In this document: in pieces, positions 36,580-47,648 of the stretch
Numbering within the stretch: the stretch's first letter is position 1
How the letters are laid out: the number at the start of each line of letters is the position of its first letter
Source of the DNA: Hypomyces perniciosus
Taxonomy: Eukaryota; Ascomycota; Sordariomycetes; Hypocreales; Hypocreaceae
NCBI GenBank assembly: GCA_008477525.1
Contig: SPDT01000013.1
Coordinates: 1,659,501-1,723,500, forward strand
Reading direction: 5' to 3'
Length of the DNA stretch: 64,000 nt
Notes under the pieces: model-generated
Databases searched by the model: none
What the model was told of the DNA's origin: nothing
The model's input: the letters and a program-made list of their open reading frames with translations, nothing else
Translations under genes and position numbers: made by a program

Positions 36580-37889
36580 TGTAACGGAGCGCGGCACAGC
36601 TATGTGGAGCATAAAGAGAGTAAATGAAGCTTGATTCTATGAAAGAGAATATGCCGTAGTGGCACACATAGCTAACACAAAGAAGAAGCTGTGTGCAGGC
36701 GCTTTGTAAGCGTCTGCACAGTCTAACATATCGCTTACGCGATGTGTATGTCAGCTTGTATCTGCTTTGCAAGCAGATAAGAGCTCCCTAGCGCCAGTGT
36801 TGTGATTTTAGAAACTAAAACTAACTAGACCGACTTCTTCACTAACTAATTTAACTAATCGCGGCCCCACTAACGAACTAAACTAACTAGACCCACTGTA
36901 ATTTAGTAACGAAACTAACTAATCTAAAAATAGAAACTTTTTTATTGTATATTATATGATTATATAATTATATTAAAAATATATTAAAAATATATTAAAA
37001 ATGAATTACATATATGAAAATTATCTAAATATTAATATATTTTTTTATTATTACATAGTATTTTATATAATATTTTAAGTATTATATAAAAGTTAAAAAT
37101 TAAAAATTAAAAAATAATATTAAATTTGTTAAAAAATAAATGTATATTTTAATGTATATTAAATAAATTCTAGAAAAATCATATATAGTATAGAATATAT
37201 TTTAACTTTGATTTTGAAATTAAAAATAATAAATCTGTATTTAGAATACTATAAAATAGATTTATATTATGTAAATATAAATTTTCTTTTAATATTAATT
37301 TTTGAAAAAAAAAATATATATATTAATTTATATTAAATAAATCCTAGAAAAATCTTATTAAACGTTTCATAAATTCTGAATATTATACTAAGTTTAAAAA
37401 CAATAAACCTTTCTTTAAAATATATAAAAATAACCTAATATTATTTAAAAATAAATTTTCCTTTATTATTAATTGTTTAAAAATATAAATATATATTAAT
37501 TTAAATTAAATAAATCCTAAGAAAATATTATTAAATATATAATAAATTCTAATTATTATATTAAGTTTAAAAACAGTAAACCGTTATTTACAATATTTAG
37601 AAAAGTAATTTTATATTATTTTAATTTAAACTTTCTATTATTATTAAGTGTTTTAAAATATCTATATATATAACTTAAATAATATCAAATAAATCCTAGA
37701 AAAGTCTGATTAACTATGAAAAAATCATAATTATTATTCTAAGTTTAAAGATAATAAATCCTTATTTAAAGTATTAAAAATGGATTAATATTATTTAAAT
37801 TTAGATTTTCCTCTGCTATATTTTCTCTTTCGTTTATTTCTTTATTTAAATTTAATTTCTCTTTATTATTCATAATATTATTATAAAAT

Positions 37890-38075
37890 AATTTTAATTC
37901 TTTTAAATCCTTTGAATTTCTAATTCTTTAATACTATTAACTCTTTAATTAAATTTATATTTAAACGGTTTCTTGTATTAGTAATAATATTAAAACCTTA
38001 TAAAAACGCTCTTTTAATAAAAGCTTCTATACTAAGAATACCTAAATATTTCCTAGTTAAAATAGTTAAGTTAAA
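37890..38075 (-). pseudogene. Degraded hAT transposase C-terminal dimerisation domain
   Basis: The minus frame reads LTRKYLGILSIEA, then IKRAFL*GFNIITNTRNRLN, then IKELIVLKN and a stop. This matches the hAT dimerisation motif ARDYLxIPxTS...ERAFSxGxxIITDxRNRLxxxxIxxLxCLxxW, with Trp to stop and other transition-type changes. Confidence 0.7.
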
Positions 38076-39176
38076 AAAATCAATACTTCTTCTTTTCCAG
38101 TAATTTAAAATCGTTTCCTACATATATATATATTGTTAATAAAGAGTTATATTAAAATAAAAATGTATAAAAGTTATTTTTACCTTTTTATTGTTTAATA
38201 AAGGCTTTATTAAATATAAAGTATATTCATTTTCTTTAATTTCTTTATTAATAATAGCAATACTATTATTACTATAACTATTACTTTTCGTAATAGAATT
38301 ATATATATTGTCTATAATATTATTTAAATTATTAATATTATTTTCTATTTTAATACTATATAATTATTAGTAAATATTATATTTATATAATGTAAATAAC
38401 TTACTTATTATATTCTTCTATTAAAAGATCTTTAATACTAATTTCTAATCATTTATAATTTATATTATATAATATACTACTTTATTAAAAACGTTACATT
38501 TTATGTCTGGGATTTAATAAAATACTTAAAAAATAAGGTTTTAATTTATTAAATAAATTCTTATCTTTTTCTATTTTCTTAATTACAGGAACAGGAAAAT
38601 ACTTTTTAATTTTAAAATTCCTAAATTAATAGCTTTCTTTAAAAAAGATATAATATTCTTTATTTTCCTATAATAAATAATAAGTAGAATTCCAATAAGT
38701 AGAATTATCTATAATTTAATATTAATATATATATATATTATTAATAATTTTTAAAAAGAAATTTACTTAAAACAATAATAGTTTTTTTTACTATTATTAT
38801 TTATTTCATTATTATTTTTTCCTTTTACAATTCCCTTTTATAAAAGGCGTTTTCCTTTTATTGAATTTTTAATAATTTTAATATTTTTTCTTATTTTATT
38901 TAAAAGATCTATTATTAAATTAATAAATTAATATTAATATATAAATATCAATTATACCTCTAATCTCTTTATATTATTTAATAATATTTAAATTCTCTAT
39001 AGAATTAAAAGCATAATTTAGATTTAAAATATTATATAGTATATAATCTTCTTTTATAATATCTTTTTATTTATTTAACTTAATATGCAATAAACTAGAA
39101 ATATATACAGCTATAAAATTAATAATATATACTAAACAGTATATATATATTAGAGAATTAGAAATATTTTTATATT

Positions 39177-39604
39177 TGTCAGACCATAAATCCAGCAAAA
39201 GTAAAGCTCTATACAATCTGCATAGATAAGTGACCTTATATACTATGTGACACACCCCCCAGGTGCAATAGTCCAGATAGAGCGCCTGTATTCCCTGTAA
39301 TCCTATATAAAAGGGCAGGGCGCAGAGGACTTTTTTCCTGCTAACTTTTAACTACCATGGCTGCGGTGCCTAGATCTGGTTAAACTAGGACTTTCTTCGG
39401 CTTTATTTTAATTCCCCCGAATACATAGTCGGAACCCTAGTGTATTTTAATTCCTCCAGGACAGAATCAAACTTGCAACCTAGAGCTATGTCGGATAATT
39501 TCGCGCGAAACGATACCGGGCTTATAACTGTCAGACTATAAATCAAGCAAAAGTAAAGCTTTACACAATCTGTATAGATAAGTGACCTTATAGACTATAT
39601 AACA
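39177..39604. mobile_element. Miniature LTR retrotransposon (TRIM/SMART-like), 428 bp
   Basis: Two direct 76-bp repeats, 39177-39252 and 39529-39604, start TGTCAGAC and end in TGTGACA (left) or the mutated TATAACA (right). They enclose about 276 bp of non-coding, normally GC-composed sequence. The whole is flanked by ATATT (39172-39176 and 39605-39609). Tiny LTRs, a 5-bp TSD and no coding capacity fit a TRIM or fungal SMART. It is inserted within the hAT element. Confidence 0.8.
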
Positions 39605-40244
39605 ATATTTATAATATTTTAATAAATTTAAATAAAATATTCAATTATTAAAAGCATTATTAGTAGTAATACTATAAAGGTTAATTTAATAAAAATATAA
39701 AATATATAAATATATATAGTTTACCTTAAAATTCTATATAATTTTATAATATTATAAGATAATAATAAAGTTAAAAGGCTTTTAAATTAAAGATTTAGTA
39801 TAACTTTTTAAAGGTAAAGGCTTAAAACCTAAAAATAATTAATTCTATAAAATAGAAAATAAAGGTTTTTTAAAAGCAAATACCTATAAGTTTATAAATT
39901 AATTTAAAATTATTATTTATATAACTTATTCCAATTCCTAAATAAGAATCTTAAGTTAAAGAAACCTAAATATTAAAAGATATAAATATATAACTAATAG
40001 AATTAATATAGTTATTAATATCTAATATTAATATATTAAAATATTTTTTATATTTTTTCTAATATTAAATTTTTTATTTTCTAATAGTTTATAATATTAA
40101 AATATCTAGATTTAAAATATATATTAATCTATATAATTTTGCAATAAATAAATTATATACTATATATAAAATATATAGTTTAAGAATTAATATACCTATT
40201 ATAATAATTTAAAAGCTTTTTAAAACATTAAGAGTTTATAATAT

Positions 40245-40825
40245 TGTTAAAAAGGAGGGCTAAAAAGTAAAGATTTCAGTGTATTTGGGTAACCTTCCTA
40301 TTCTGGCTAGACCCGGAATTAGGCCCGACGCTAGGACCGAGTCCCTGGAGGAACTTTGGTGTAAGTCAGGAAATTTCTGTTATCTTCAACGATAACAATT
40401 GAGCTAGGACCAGCTACCCCGCCTACCCTAGACTCAATACAATGGCCACAATGGCTATTGTGAAAAATCTGACTAAAATGGTTTCCTGTTTGTATGGCCG
40501 TGAGTCGATTTGGACGATTTCCCATATAAATGAATTTTGCGGAAAATAGGAATGGGGCCACGAACCCAATTCTGCCGCCGCATTCCTATTGTCTAGTCGG
40601 AGGACTATTGTAGAAGACAAAGCTATTGTTCATACAATCACTTCTACACCAGCCGCACATCACTAGATATTCTATAGCTTTCTAGCTATTAGTTCAGTTA
40701 CAATTCAATTGTTCATCCATTGTTAACCCAACTAGACTCTCAGTCGTTTCCTCATTACTGCGTTGTATGCAGCTTCCTAGAAGCCATACATAAATGAGGT
40801 TCAGTATAACCTCGTTATTTTAACA
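40245..40825. mobile_element. Solo LTR (family 2), 581 bp
   Basis: Begins TGTTAAAA and ends TTTTAACA, flanked by AATAT (40240-40244 and 40826-40830). Its normal base composition stands out from the AT-rich hAT element around it, so it inserted later or was not subject to RIP. Short minus-strand open frames in it are not genes. Confidence 0.75.
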
Positions 40826-41388
40826 AATATTAAAAGAAAGTTTTTTTTATAATAAAATTTAAAATTTTAGTATTAGCTTTTTCTATATTAAATTGTATTA
40901 ATATATTATTTTAAGGTCTTTTTTTAATAGTTTTATATTTTTTTACAGGAATTATTTTCAATATTTAAATAATTGATTAATTATTTAAGATATTATGTTT
41001 TAATATAATAAGTATATTTAGATTAGATCCTAATCTATTATATATTAGTATTATTATATTAATAAATATAACGCTTAAATTTATAATATATAATTTAAGC
41101 TATTAATATAGCTTTTATTATTACTTTAAGAAGACTTAATAATAAAGCTTTCTTTCTTAAAAGAGGAATTTATAATAAATAATAAACATATTAATAAAAT
41201 AATAATATGTTTTTATAAAGACTTTAAATAAATAAGTATATATATATATATATATATATTTATATTTATCTTTATCTTTATTTGTTTAACAAAGATATTA
41301 TTTAAATAAAAATAACAAAAAATAAAAAGAAAGAAAGATAACTATTTATAATAAAATATTATAATATTATATTATTATATTATTATAG

Positions 41389-41856
41389 AGTAATGCTATT
41401 AGAACAGATAAAAAATGCTACTAGAACAGATAGTCCATGCGCACACACAGAAATTCTCCCAGCAACTTCCCTTAACATATAACTTACTCCTTTACTTTAT
41501 ACTCCATATATCGCGCTCAATTACAGCATATCCACAGCTAGCTATTCCAATATTATTATAGAGTATATTACTGTAAATAATAAGTCTTTAGCATATATTC
41601 TAGTAATTGTATAGGCGACTGCGGCTAGTCTTCAATTTCGCCATTAAAATCGAAAGAACCTCATTATCTGCAGTATCGCTATACTAGGCCAATAACAGGC
41701 TAATAGGAAATCTATCACAACATATAGAATTAGTGTTATTATTGTGATTGAAAGTGTTATAAAAGATCGAGGAATTGAAAGCTAGGAAGATTTCGGTGTA
41801 TACGCACAGACCATCTGTTCCAGTAGCAATTTTTGTCTGTTCCAACAGCATTACTT
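41389..41856. mobile_element. Non-autonomous MULE, about 467 bp (copy 3)
   Basis: TIRs AGTAATGCTATTAGAACAG...GATAGTCCATGCGC at the left, with an inverted match at the right. Flanked by TTATTATAG (41380-41388 and 41857-41865). Same family as 26861-29627 and 30631-31044, but inside the hAT element. Confidence 0.78.
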
Positions 41857-41986
41857 TTATTATAGTATTATAGTATTATAGCATTATAGTATTATAGTAT
41901 TATAGTATTATAGTATTATAGTATTATAGTATTATAGTATTATAGTATTATAGTATTATAGTATTATAGTATTATAGTATTATATT
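41857..41986. repeat. 8-bp tandem array (TATAGTAT)
   Basis: About 16 near-perfect 8-bp units starting in the right TSD of MULE copy 3. One unit carries GCAT instead of GTAT. Confidence 0.85.
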
Positions 41987-42979
41987 ATATTGTTATAGTA
42001 TAATATTATATTATTATTATAACATTATATTCTTATATTATAAAACATATATTCTTTATTAATTCCTTTTTTTTAAATTTTCAATATTATAACTATATAT
42101 ATATATATTTACATTTCAATGGATTTTATATATATTTAACTTTATTACCCTTATTTAAATACATTTAATTATAATAATCCTTTTATTTTAATAGCTCCTT
42201 ATAAATACCAACCACTTTTAAATAACTTATTATTTTATTTAATCGGATATATAAGTTATTTAAATCCTATTAAATTATATAATTATAATACATATAATAA
42301 AATTAATATTTTAGGCTTATTTATAGGCTTAGAATATTACTTTAATTAGAATAATTATGATTATTTAATTAAAGAATGAAATTTAATATTAAAATTCTTT
42401 TTTTCATTTATTGCTTTTAATATATTAAAAACTCCATTAAACCTTTTTTAATTTAATTATCTATTTAATCAAGTAAGTATATTTTCTCTCATTTAATTTA
42501 ATTTATTTTTTATTAGTATTTATATAATACTGTTTTTAAATTTAAATTTAAATTTAAATTCTTTTATTTTAATTAAATTATTGAAACATTATTTATATAT
42601 TTAAACATATTATATAATACTAATATTTTATAAAAATTCTATTTTTAGATTTCATTTATATTCTTAAGTATATTATATAATTATAATTATGAAGTCATTT
42701 ATATTAATAAAATTAAATACTTTTTAAAACTATTCTCTTTTACCCCTTACTTTATAATAAAGAAATGAAGAAAAATTCTGAAAGAACCCTATCTAATTAT
42801 TATTTATAATATAATTTATCAGAAATGTTTGGAATTATTTATAATTCTTTAAAATAAGAAAGCGTAAGAAAATCTATATAAACCCGAGTTTTTCCAGCTT
42901 TTAGTAACTAAATCTTTTCTTTTAATAATTTAAAATATTAGATTATGATTTATTTTAAAAAACTATTGCTTTTTTAGGA

Positions 42980-43510
42980 AAATGGATTCTTTATATCCTA
43001 ATCCTATTACAGAAAAACCCGAGTTTATTACTTAGTTAAACGCTTTTATTTCTTTTGAAATTCAATAAGCTTTTCCTTTACAGTAAAGTTTTTTATTATA
43101 TTATATTATTTTCATATTATATTATTAATAAAATTACTATATTAGGAAGCCCCTAATCCCTCTATTAAGCCAGATTTTAATATCTTTCTTAATAAATTCA
43201 ATCCTTTAAAAATCAATCCTTTTAACAATTTTGATCCTTCCCCTATAACTACTTAATATCCATTCAATTTTCTAAGCCCTTTTATTGTATTACCTATTAT
43301 AGTGAATATATTTTCCTTTTTGATTAATATTTATTTTAATGTTTAAATTTATTAGGAAACTTCTTCAAAAACCAAACCTCAAACCGAAATAAAGAAATTG
43401 GAAAAAAAGGGGAATAAAACTTTTAAATATAAAAATTGTAATAGGGTTTTTTTCAGTCGCAATAACTTAACTATGTATTTAAAAGTATATAATAGAATTT
43501 ATAAATAGTT
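42980..43510 (+). pseudogene. Degraded C2H2 zinc-finger gene inside the hAT element
   Basis: A plus-strand frame at 43422-43490 reads FKYKNCNRVFFSRNNL, then TMYLKVYNR. Spacing is exactly C-x2-C-x12-H-x3-H if three Tyr codons (43428, 43476, 43488) replace one Cys and two His. Each is a single RIP-type change (TGT to TAT, CAT to TAT). It is preceded by a candidate intron (from the GTGAATATATT donor at about 43301 to TTATTAG at 43361) and a Pro/Asn-rich segment (APNPSIKPDFN). It is opposite in strand to the transposase, so it may be a second gene carried by this hAT family. Low-complexity AT sequence makes the exons uncertain. Confidence 0.5.
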
Positions 43511-44056
43511 TAAATTTATAAATTCTTTTATAATAATATTTTATTTACTAACCTTTTTTATATATCTTAATAGTATATATATATTTATCTATATTTATCT
43601 ATATTTATATATACTTCTATATATTTATATAATACTTTTTAATAACTTAATAATATATTATATTTTAAAATTTTATACTATTTCATTTAACTTTATATTA
43701 ATCATATATATATTTATATATAACCTTTATTTTTCATCATTTATTTTAATTTTAATTTAATTTTTCAATACTTATAAATAATATTCCTAAAATTATATAA
43801 AAAATCCTCATATATATTTAAGATTTTTCTATATTATTTGTATATTTTAGTTAGTCTTAGTTACTAAGACCAACTAAAGAATTTATGGAGCGACCCACTA
43901 ACTAACTAAACTAACTAAAGGCCTAACTAATAACTAACTATACTAGGAAAAGTGGGCCTAGTTACTTAGTAACTAGAAACTAGGCCTAGTTAATTTCACA
44001 ACACTGCCTAGCGCTGATAAGCGGTAGGGCCCCGGCCTACTTAACCCAACAATAAG

Positions 44057-44265
44057 TTATTGGACCGAGGATATGAATACTATGCATTTGCTATCTTAAC
44101 TCTATATCAATCAGCTCGTTCGTCTAAGAAGCCTCGGTATACATGTATCAATAACTCCTGGATCACACAGCAGTCTTTGTGAACGTGGTATTCTACATCT
44201 CCCTGTTACTACTCCTGTGTCTACGACCAATCACATCTGATTTTATCATTAAATTATTCTTCAAA
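44057..44265 (+). promoter_or_regulatory. Residual promoter of the terpene synthase
   Basis: Only 209 bp remain between the transposon nest and the terpene synthase ATG. No clear TATA box. The rest of the original upstream region is displaced to 36337-36579 and 25556-25696. Confidence 0.5.
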
Positions 44266-45752
44266 ATGACGCAAGATTATAGCCAACGGGAGCAACTCCT
44301 GGCCAAAATCAGATCATGCTCGATCTCGGTTCCTAATATGCAGCCGGCTTTCACGAACTGGCCAGCTGCTGTTAATCCAGAGTACAAGAATCTAGTTCCC
44401 GTGATGGATGTCAGGATCGCCAGGTATGATGAGATGAATGAATATGGTCTTGACCAAAAACCTTTGAATACCTCGTGGCTAACATTTCTCTTGTGAAAAG
44501 CCTCTTTTCAGATCCAATCAAAGTAGCCAAGCTTCAGAGTTGTGATTTTGCCCTATTTGCGTCAACTTGGTGGCCCCGAGCGCCCTGGGATGAGCTACGG
44601 ATTCTGGCTTTTTTATCCTTGTGGCTCTTTGTGTGGGATGATGAGATCGATGAATCCACCGGAGCGCTGAGTGACAACTTTGAAGCCTCTCAACAATATC
44701 GACAAGATACCATTATTTATGTGATGCAGACGCTTGGATTGAGTCAAGAACTGGATTCCTATGTCCAGAGAAAGGTCTCAGGACCCCTGAATGCCATCAT
44801 CCGCAGTTTTGGTGTCATTGGTGAAGCATTGTTGAATGCGTACAATATTAGTAAGTTCCGCCTCGTTACTGTGGTTCTCTGATCTAACATGTTTTTAGAG
44901 CAGCGGAAGAGGTTCCTGAAAGAGATGGTGTTTTTTATGCAAATGTCGCAACTCGAGCAGCAGACGAGACTTGACGGTCGCATTCTTTCGCTAGAAGAGT
45001 ATTGGGAAATCCGGATGGGAACGAGTGCGGTGGGTGTGATTATGGCTGTGAATGAGTAAACACCCCCCCCCCCTTGCACTCCCTTGCCTCCTTGCATCCC
45101 TACATTGAAACGTACAACCGACTAATCAAAATTGAGCACAGATTCAGTGCAGGAGTCAGGATTCCTGACGCCATCATGGACCATCCAGAAATGAAAAAGA
45201 TTTGGGATGAATCCAATATCAACGTATCTATGTGCGTAGCGGAATGTGAATAAAAGTGGCCACTCACTTACAAACTCTATTATTTAGCGTTAACGACATT
45301 CTCTCATTAAGGAAGGAAATTGTAAGTCTGATATCTTGAAATCGTTATGCGTATCTATGCTAATTCATCTATCTCTAGGCTAAAGGTGCTATCGACAGCC
45401 TGATTCCTGTCCTTTGCACATACACGGAAACGCCACAGGACGCCATCGACAACGCATTGAAGTCCCTGGAAGAGTCCATTGACCGCTTTGAAACTGCTGC
45501 GGGAAGATTGCTAGACACTATTGAAGAGACTTCGACTGATAAATACAATACCTCTGAGTTCATTCAAGACTGTCGATACAACGGTTCCGGAAATCTCTAC
45601 TGGAGGTGAGTGCAATGGATTGTCTCTCTCTGTAATAGTACATCTTAATACTGTATGGAATCTAACGAGCTCAAAATAGCCTGCGTACGAAGCGGTATGG
45701 ATTGGACAGTGTCCTCAAGAACCCTGATGGTGGCTTTCTGCTGGAATTCTAG
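44266..45752 (+). CDS. Class I terpene synthase (sesquiterpene-type), intact
   Basis: Cyclises a prenyl diphosphate, most likely farnesyl diphosphate, after Mg2+-assisted loss of diphosphate; soluble. Seven exons (44266-44423, 44501-44850, 44899-45055, 45142-45231, 45288-45321, 45379-45605, 45680-45752) join to 362 aa. The aspartate-rich motif DDEID is at residues 99-103 after LWLFVW, the NSE triad NDILSLRKE at 254-262, and the RY pair at 344-345 in RTKRYGL. All are at normal spacing for fungal class I cyclases of the presilphiperfolanol-synthase-like group. The start ATG is the first in this frame after a stop. It faces the transposon block and P450 C. Product cannot be predicted from sequence. 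Confidence 0.92.
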
Positions 45753-47449
45753 TTAGTTACCCATAAGACGGGTGATTCCTCAAACCTATTTGGCTTGGCA
45801 TTGGGGTGGAGCATAGATTGTAGTATTGGCGTAATTTCGCACAATCACGCTCTATCAGGCATTCTAGTCTTGCGAACCAGCATGACAGAAGCGGTCCGTC
45901 TAGATCTGGTCAAGACAAAACATATGCATAGCAAATGCACCCGTTAGCTCCGAACAAGTGAATTGCGTAATTAAGACTGAATGCTGACTTGGGCTCGCTG
46001 ACAGTGGAAATCACGCAGACCGTGGCTTTGATCGTGGTAATATTTACCTCAAGGGCGTGGAAATAGATGTCACTAATAGTCCGCATAACGACACTCCTAA
46101 CGTCGTGGGTCCCATGGAAGCGAAGGGGATAAAAAATTGCATCATATCGTACGGAGTAGTACTCGTAGTTGGGCAACCTCGGGGTCTGTCACTCCCCGTG
46201 CCGTTTCCCGTGTGTAGTGGGTTCACGGGAGTTCGGACTGACAGTACTCCGTACTCCGTACAATTCCAAACAAAAGCCATAACCGTGGGTACACAGTCGC
46301 TCGTATTCTGAAACCAATCAGGTCGCCACGCTATTATTGATGCCATGGATTCCTTCCGTGCCTCACTCGGGGAATTAATGTAAGACTATCGTACACGACG
46401 AAGTAGTACGGAGTACATACTACTAGTAGTAGTCTGTGTTGTGGTCGTTGACAATACAGCCAGATCTTCATGGGCTTAGCAAGACTGTCAATACGATAAG
46501 AAAGCAATAATAGTAGCTGAGATCAATTACCGAGTGGGGCAGAAGGTAAGCACATAAGCAGTGATTAAGTGGAGATGGTTAAAGTAGTGTAAGCTTAATA
46601 ATAACCTACTAAGGTAGTCTAATAGGGAAGCAAAAATTCAAAGGCTAAGACTCAGGATGCATACTAGGCAGTCAAGGTATTAGAGACAAAGATAGAGACA
46701 GCTGAGTTTTAAAGATACATAGTACGAGAACCAAGCAATAAGTAAAGCCGACACGGTCTCTACTCTTCATTACCTAGGGGGGAGTGGATATAATAAATAT
46801 CGGTTTAATACGAGTATACTACCTGTAATCTTTAGTCTTGAGAGATAAATAAGTCTATGGAATTAATAATAAGTTTCAAAAGCACAGGCGAGGTGGCATT
46901 GTGGCTGCAGATCCGATCGTCGTCGATTCCTACGAGTAAGAATTGCCGGGGATGAAGATCCATGTGATGTCTGACCCCCCCACAGTCATCTGCTCAAATT
47001 TTGAGTGCGATCGTTATGGCTTACTAATTGATAGCACTGTATAATATTACTAAAAGGAAATGTTTTCTAAATCTAAGTGTCTTCGGATACAACAGTTAGC
47101 ATTAAACGGTGACCATAGTGTATAAAGCAAAGCCTGGGTTCCATATGAGGAGAATAGCAAGGCTATTCTATTAGTATACGGAGCACAGCAAGGATTATAC
47201 GTGTACGTACTAGCAAAACTAACTCTCTCTCTTAATATACCGAAACAGCAGTTTTATCGGATTATTGATTAGTAAGATACTGGTTAGTTATGTAGTTGCC
47301 TGGTGGATCCCAATCAACCAATGTCCGTCCTGTAGTTACGACAGTCATTCAGGGATAATAGTGTAGACCGGCGTTAGTCTTGACCCCTTTTTAGTTGACC
47401 ACTAGATAAAGGCCAGCCATTTGCCGGTCAGATGATGACAAATAGTCAG
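45753..47449. other. Non-coding stretch downstream of the terpene synthase
   Basis: About 1.7 kb with many stops in all frames and no domain. TACGGAGTA/TACTCCGTA motifs cluster here (46150, 46245, 46252, 46407). No gene supported. Confidence 0.5.
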
Positions 47450-47451
47450 TA

Positions 47452-47648
47452 CACCCCACAAGGATCAAATAGTGCCACGAAGTACAAGCCCCACAGTGGC
47501 GAGAGATCATCACCTAGTTTTAATACATATATTATCATATTATTGAAGTATTGCCCTTATAAAATTATATGGAAAGTACTTGGCATTTAAGCCAATCAAA
47601 TGCTCTGTATGAATGTATTTTATGGCACTATTTGATCCTTGTAGGGTG
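47452..47648. mobile_element. MITE-like element with about 28-bp inverted repeats
   Basis: Left end CACCCCACAAGGATCAAATA (continuing GTGCCA) and right end its inverted copy with one C/T difference, about 200 bp apart. The inverted repeats are flanked by TA on both sides (47450-47451, 47649-47650), as for Tc1/mariner-derived MITEs. The interior is AT-rich and non-coding. Confidence 0.65.

Larger units (their letters stand above)
36795..44006 (-). mobile_element. hAT-superfamily DNA transposon relic, 7.2 kb
   Basis: Inserted in the solo LTR with a perfect 8-bp duplication CCTAGCGC (36787-36794 and 44007-44014). The ends are inverted, CAGTGTTGTGA on both sides (11 bp perfect), followed by many sub-terminal ACTAACTA repeats (36821-36930 and 43850-43960), typical of hAT ends. 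A transposase dimerisation domain is readable on the minus strand near the left end. The interior is extremely AT-rich. It contains three younger insertions (39177-39604, 40245-40825, 41389-41856), so its own length is about 5.7 kb. Confidence 0.85.
36580..44051 (-). mobile_element. Solo LTR (family 1, copy B), split by a hAT element
   Basis: 252 bp of LTR in two pieces (36580-36794 and 44015-44051), minus orientation, starting TGTAACGGAGCG and ending CCCAACA on the plus strand. It is flanked by ATAAG (36575-36579 and 44052-44056). It belongs to the same family as the solo LTR at 8838-9099. The hAT insertion sits inside it. Confidence 0.85.

Noticed and set aside
40331..40620. Minus-strand open frames of 65-76 codons
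   Set aside because: They lie inside a solo LTR and have no domain.
43422..43500. BED-type zinc finger of the hAT transposase
   Set aside because: The spacing is C2H2 (x12 and x3) and the strand is opposite to the transposase dimerisation domain.
46057..46346. Overlapping open frames on both strands downstream of the terpene synthase
   Set aside because: No domain, no intron logic and rich in the TACGGAGTA motif; treated as non-coding.
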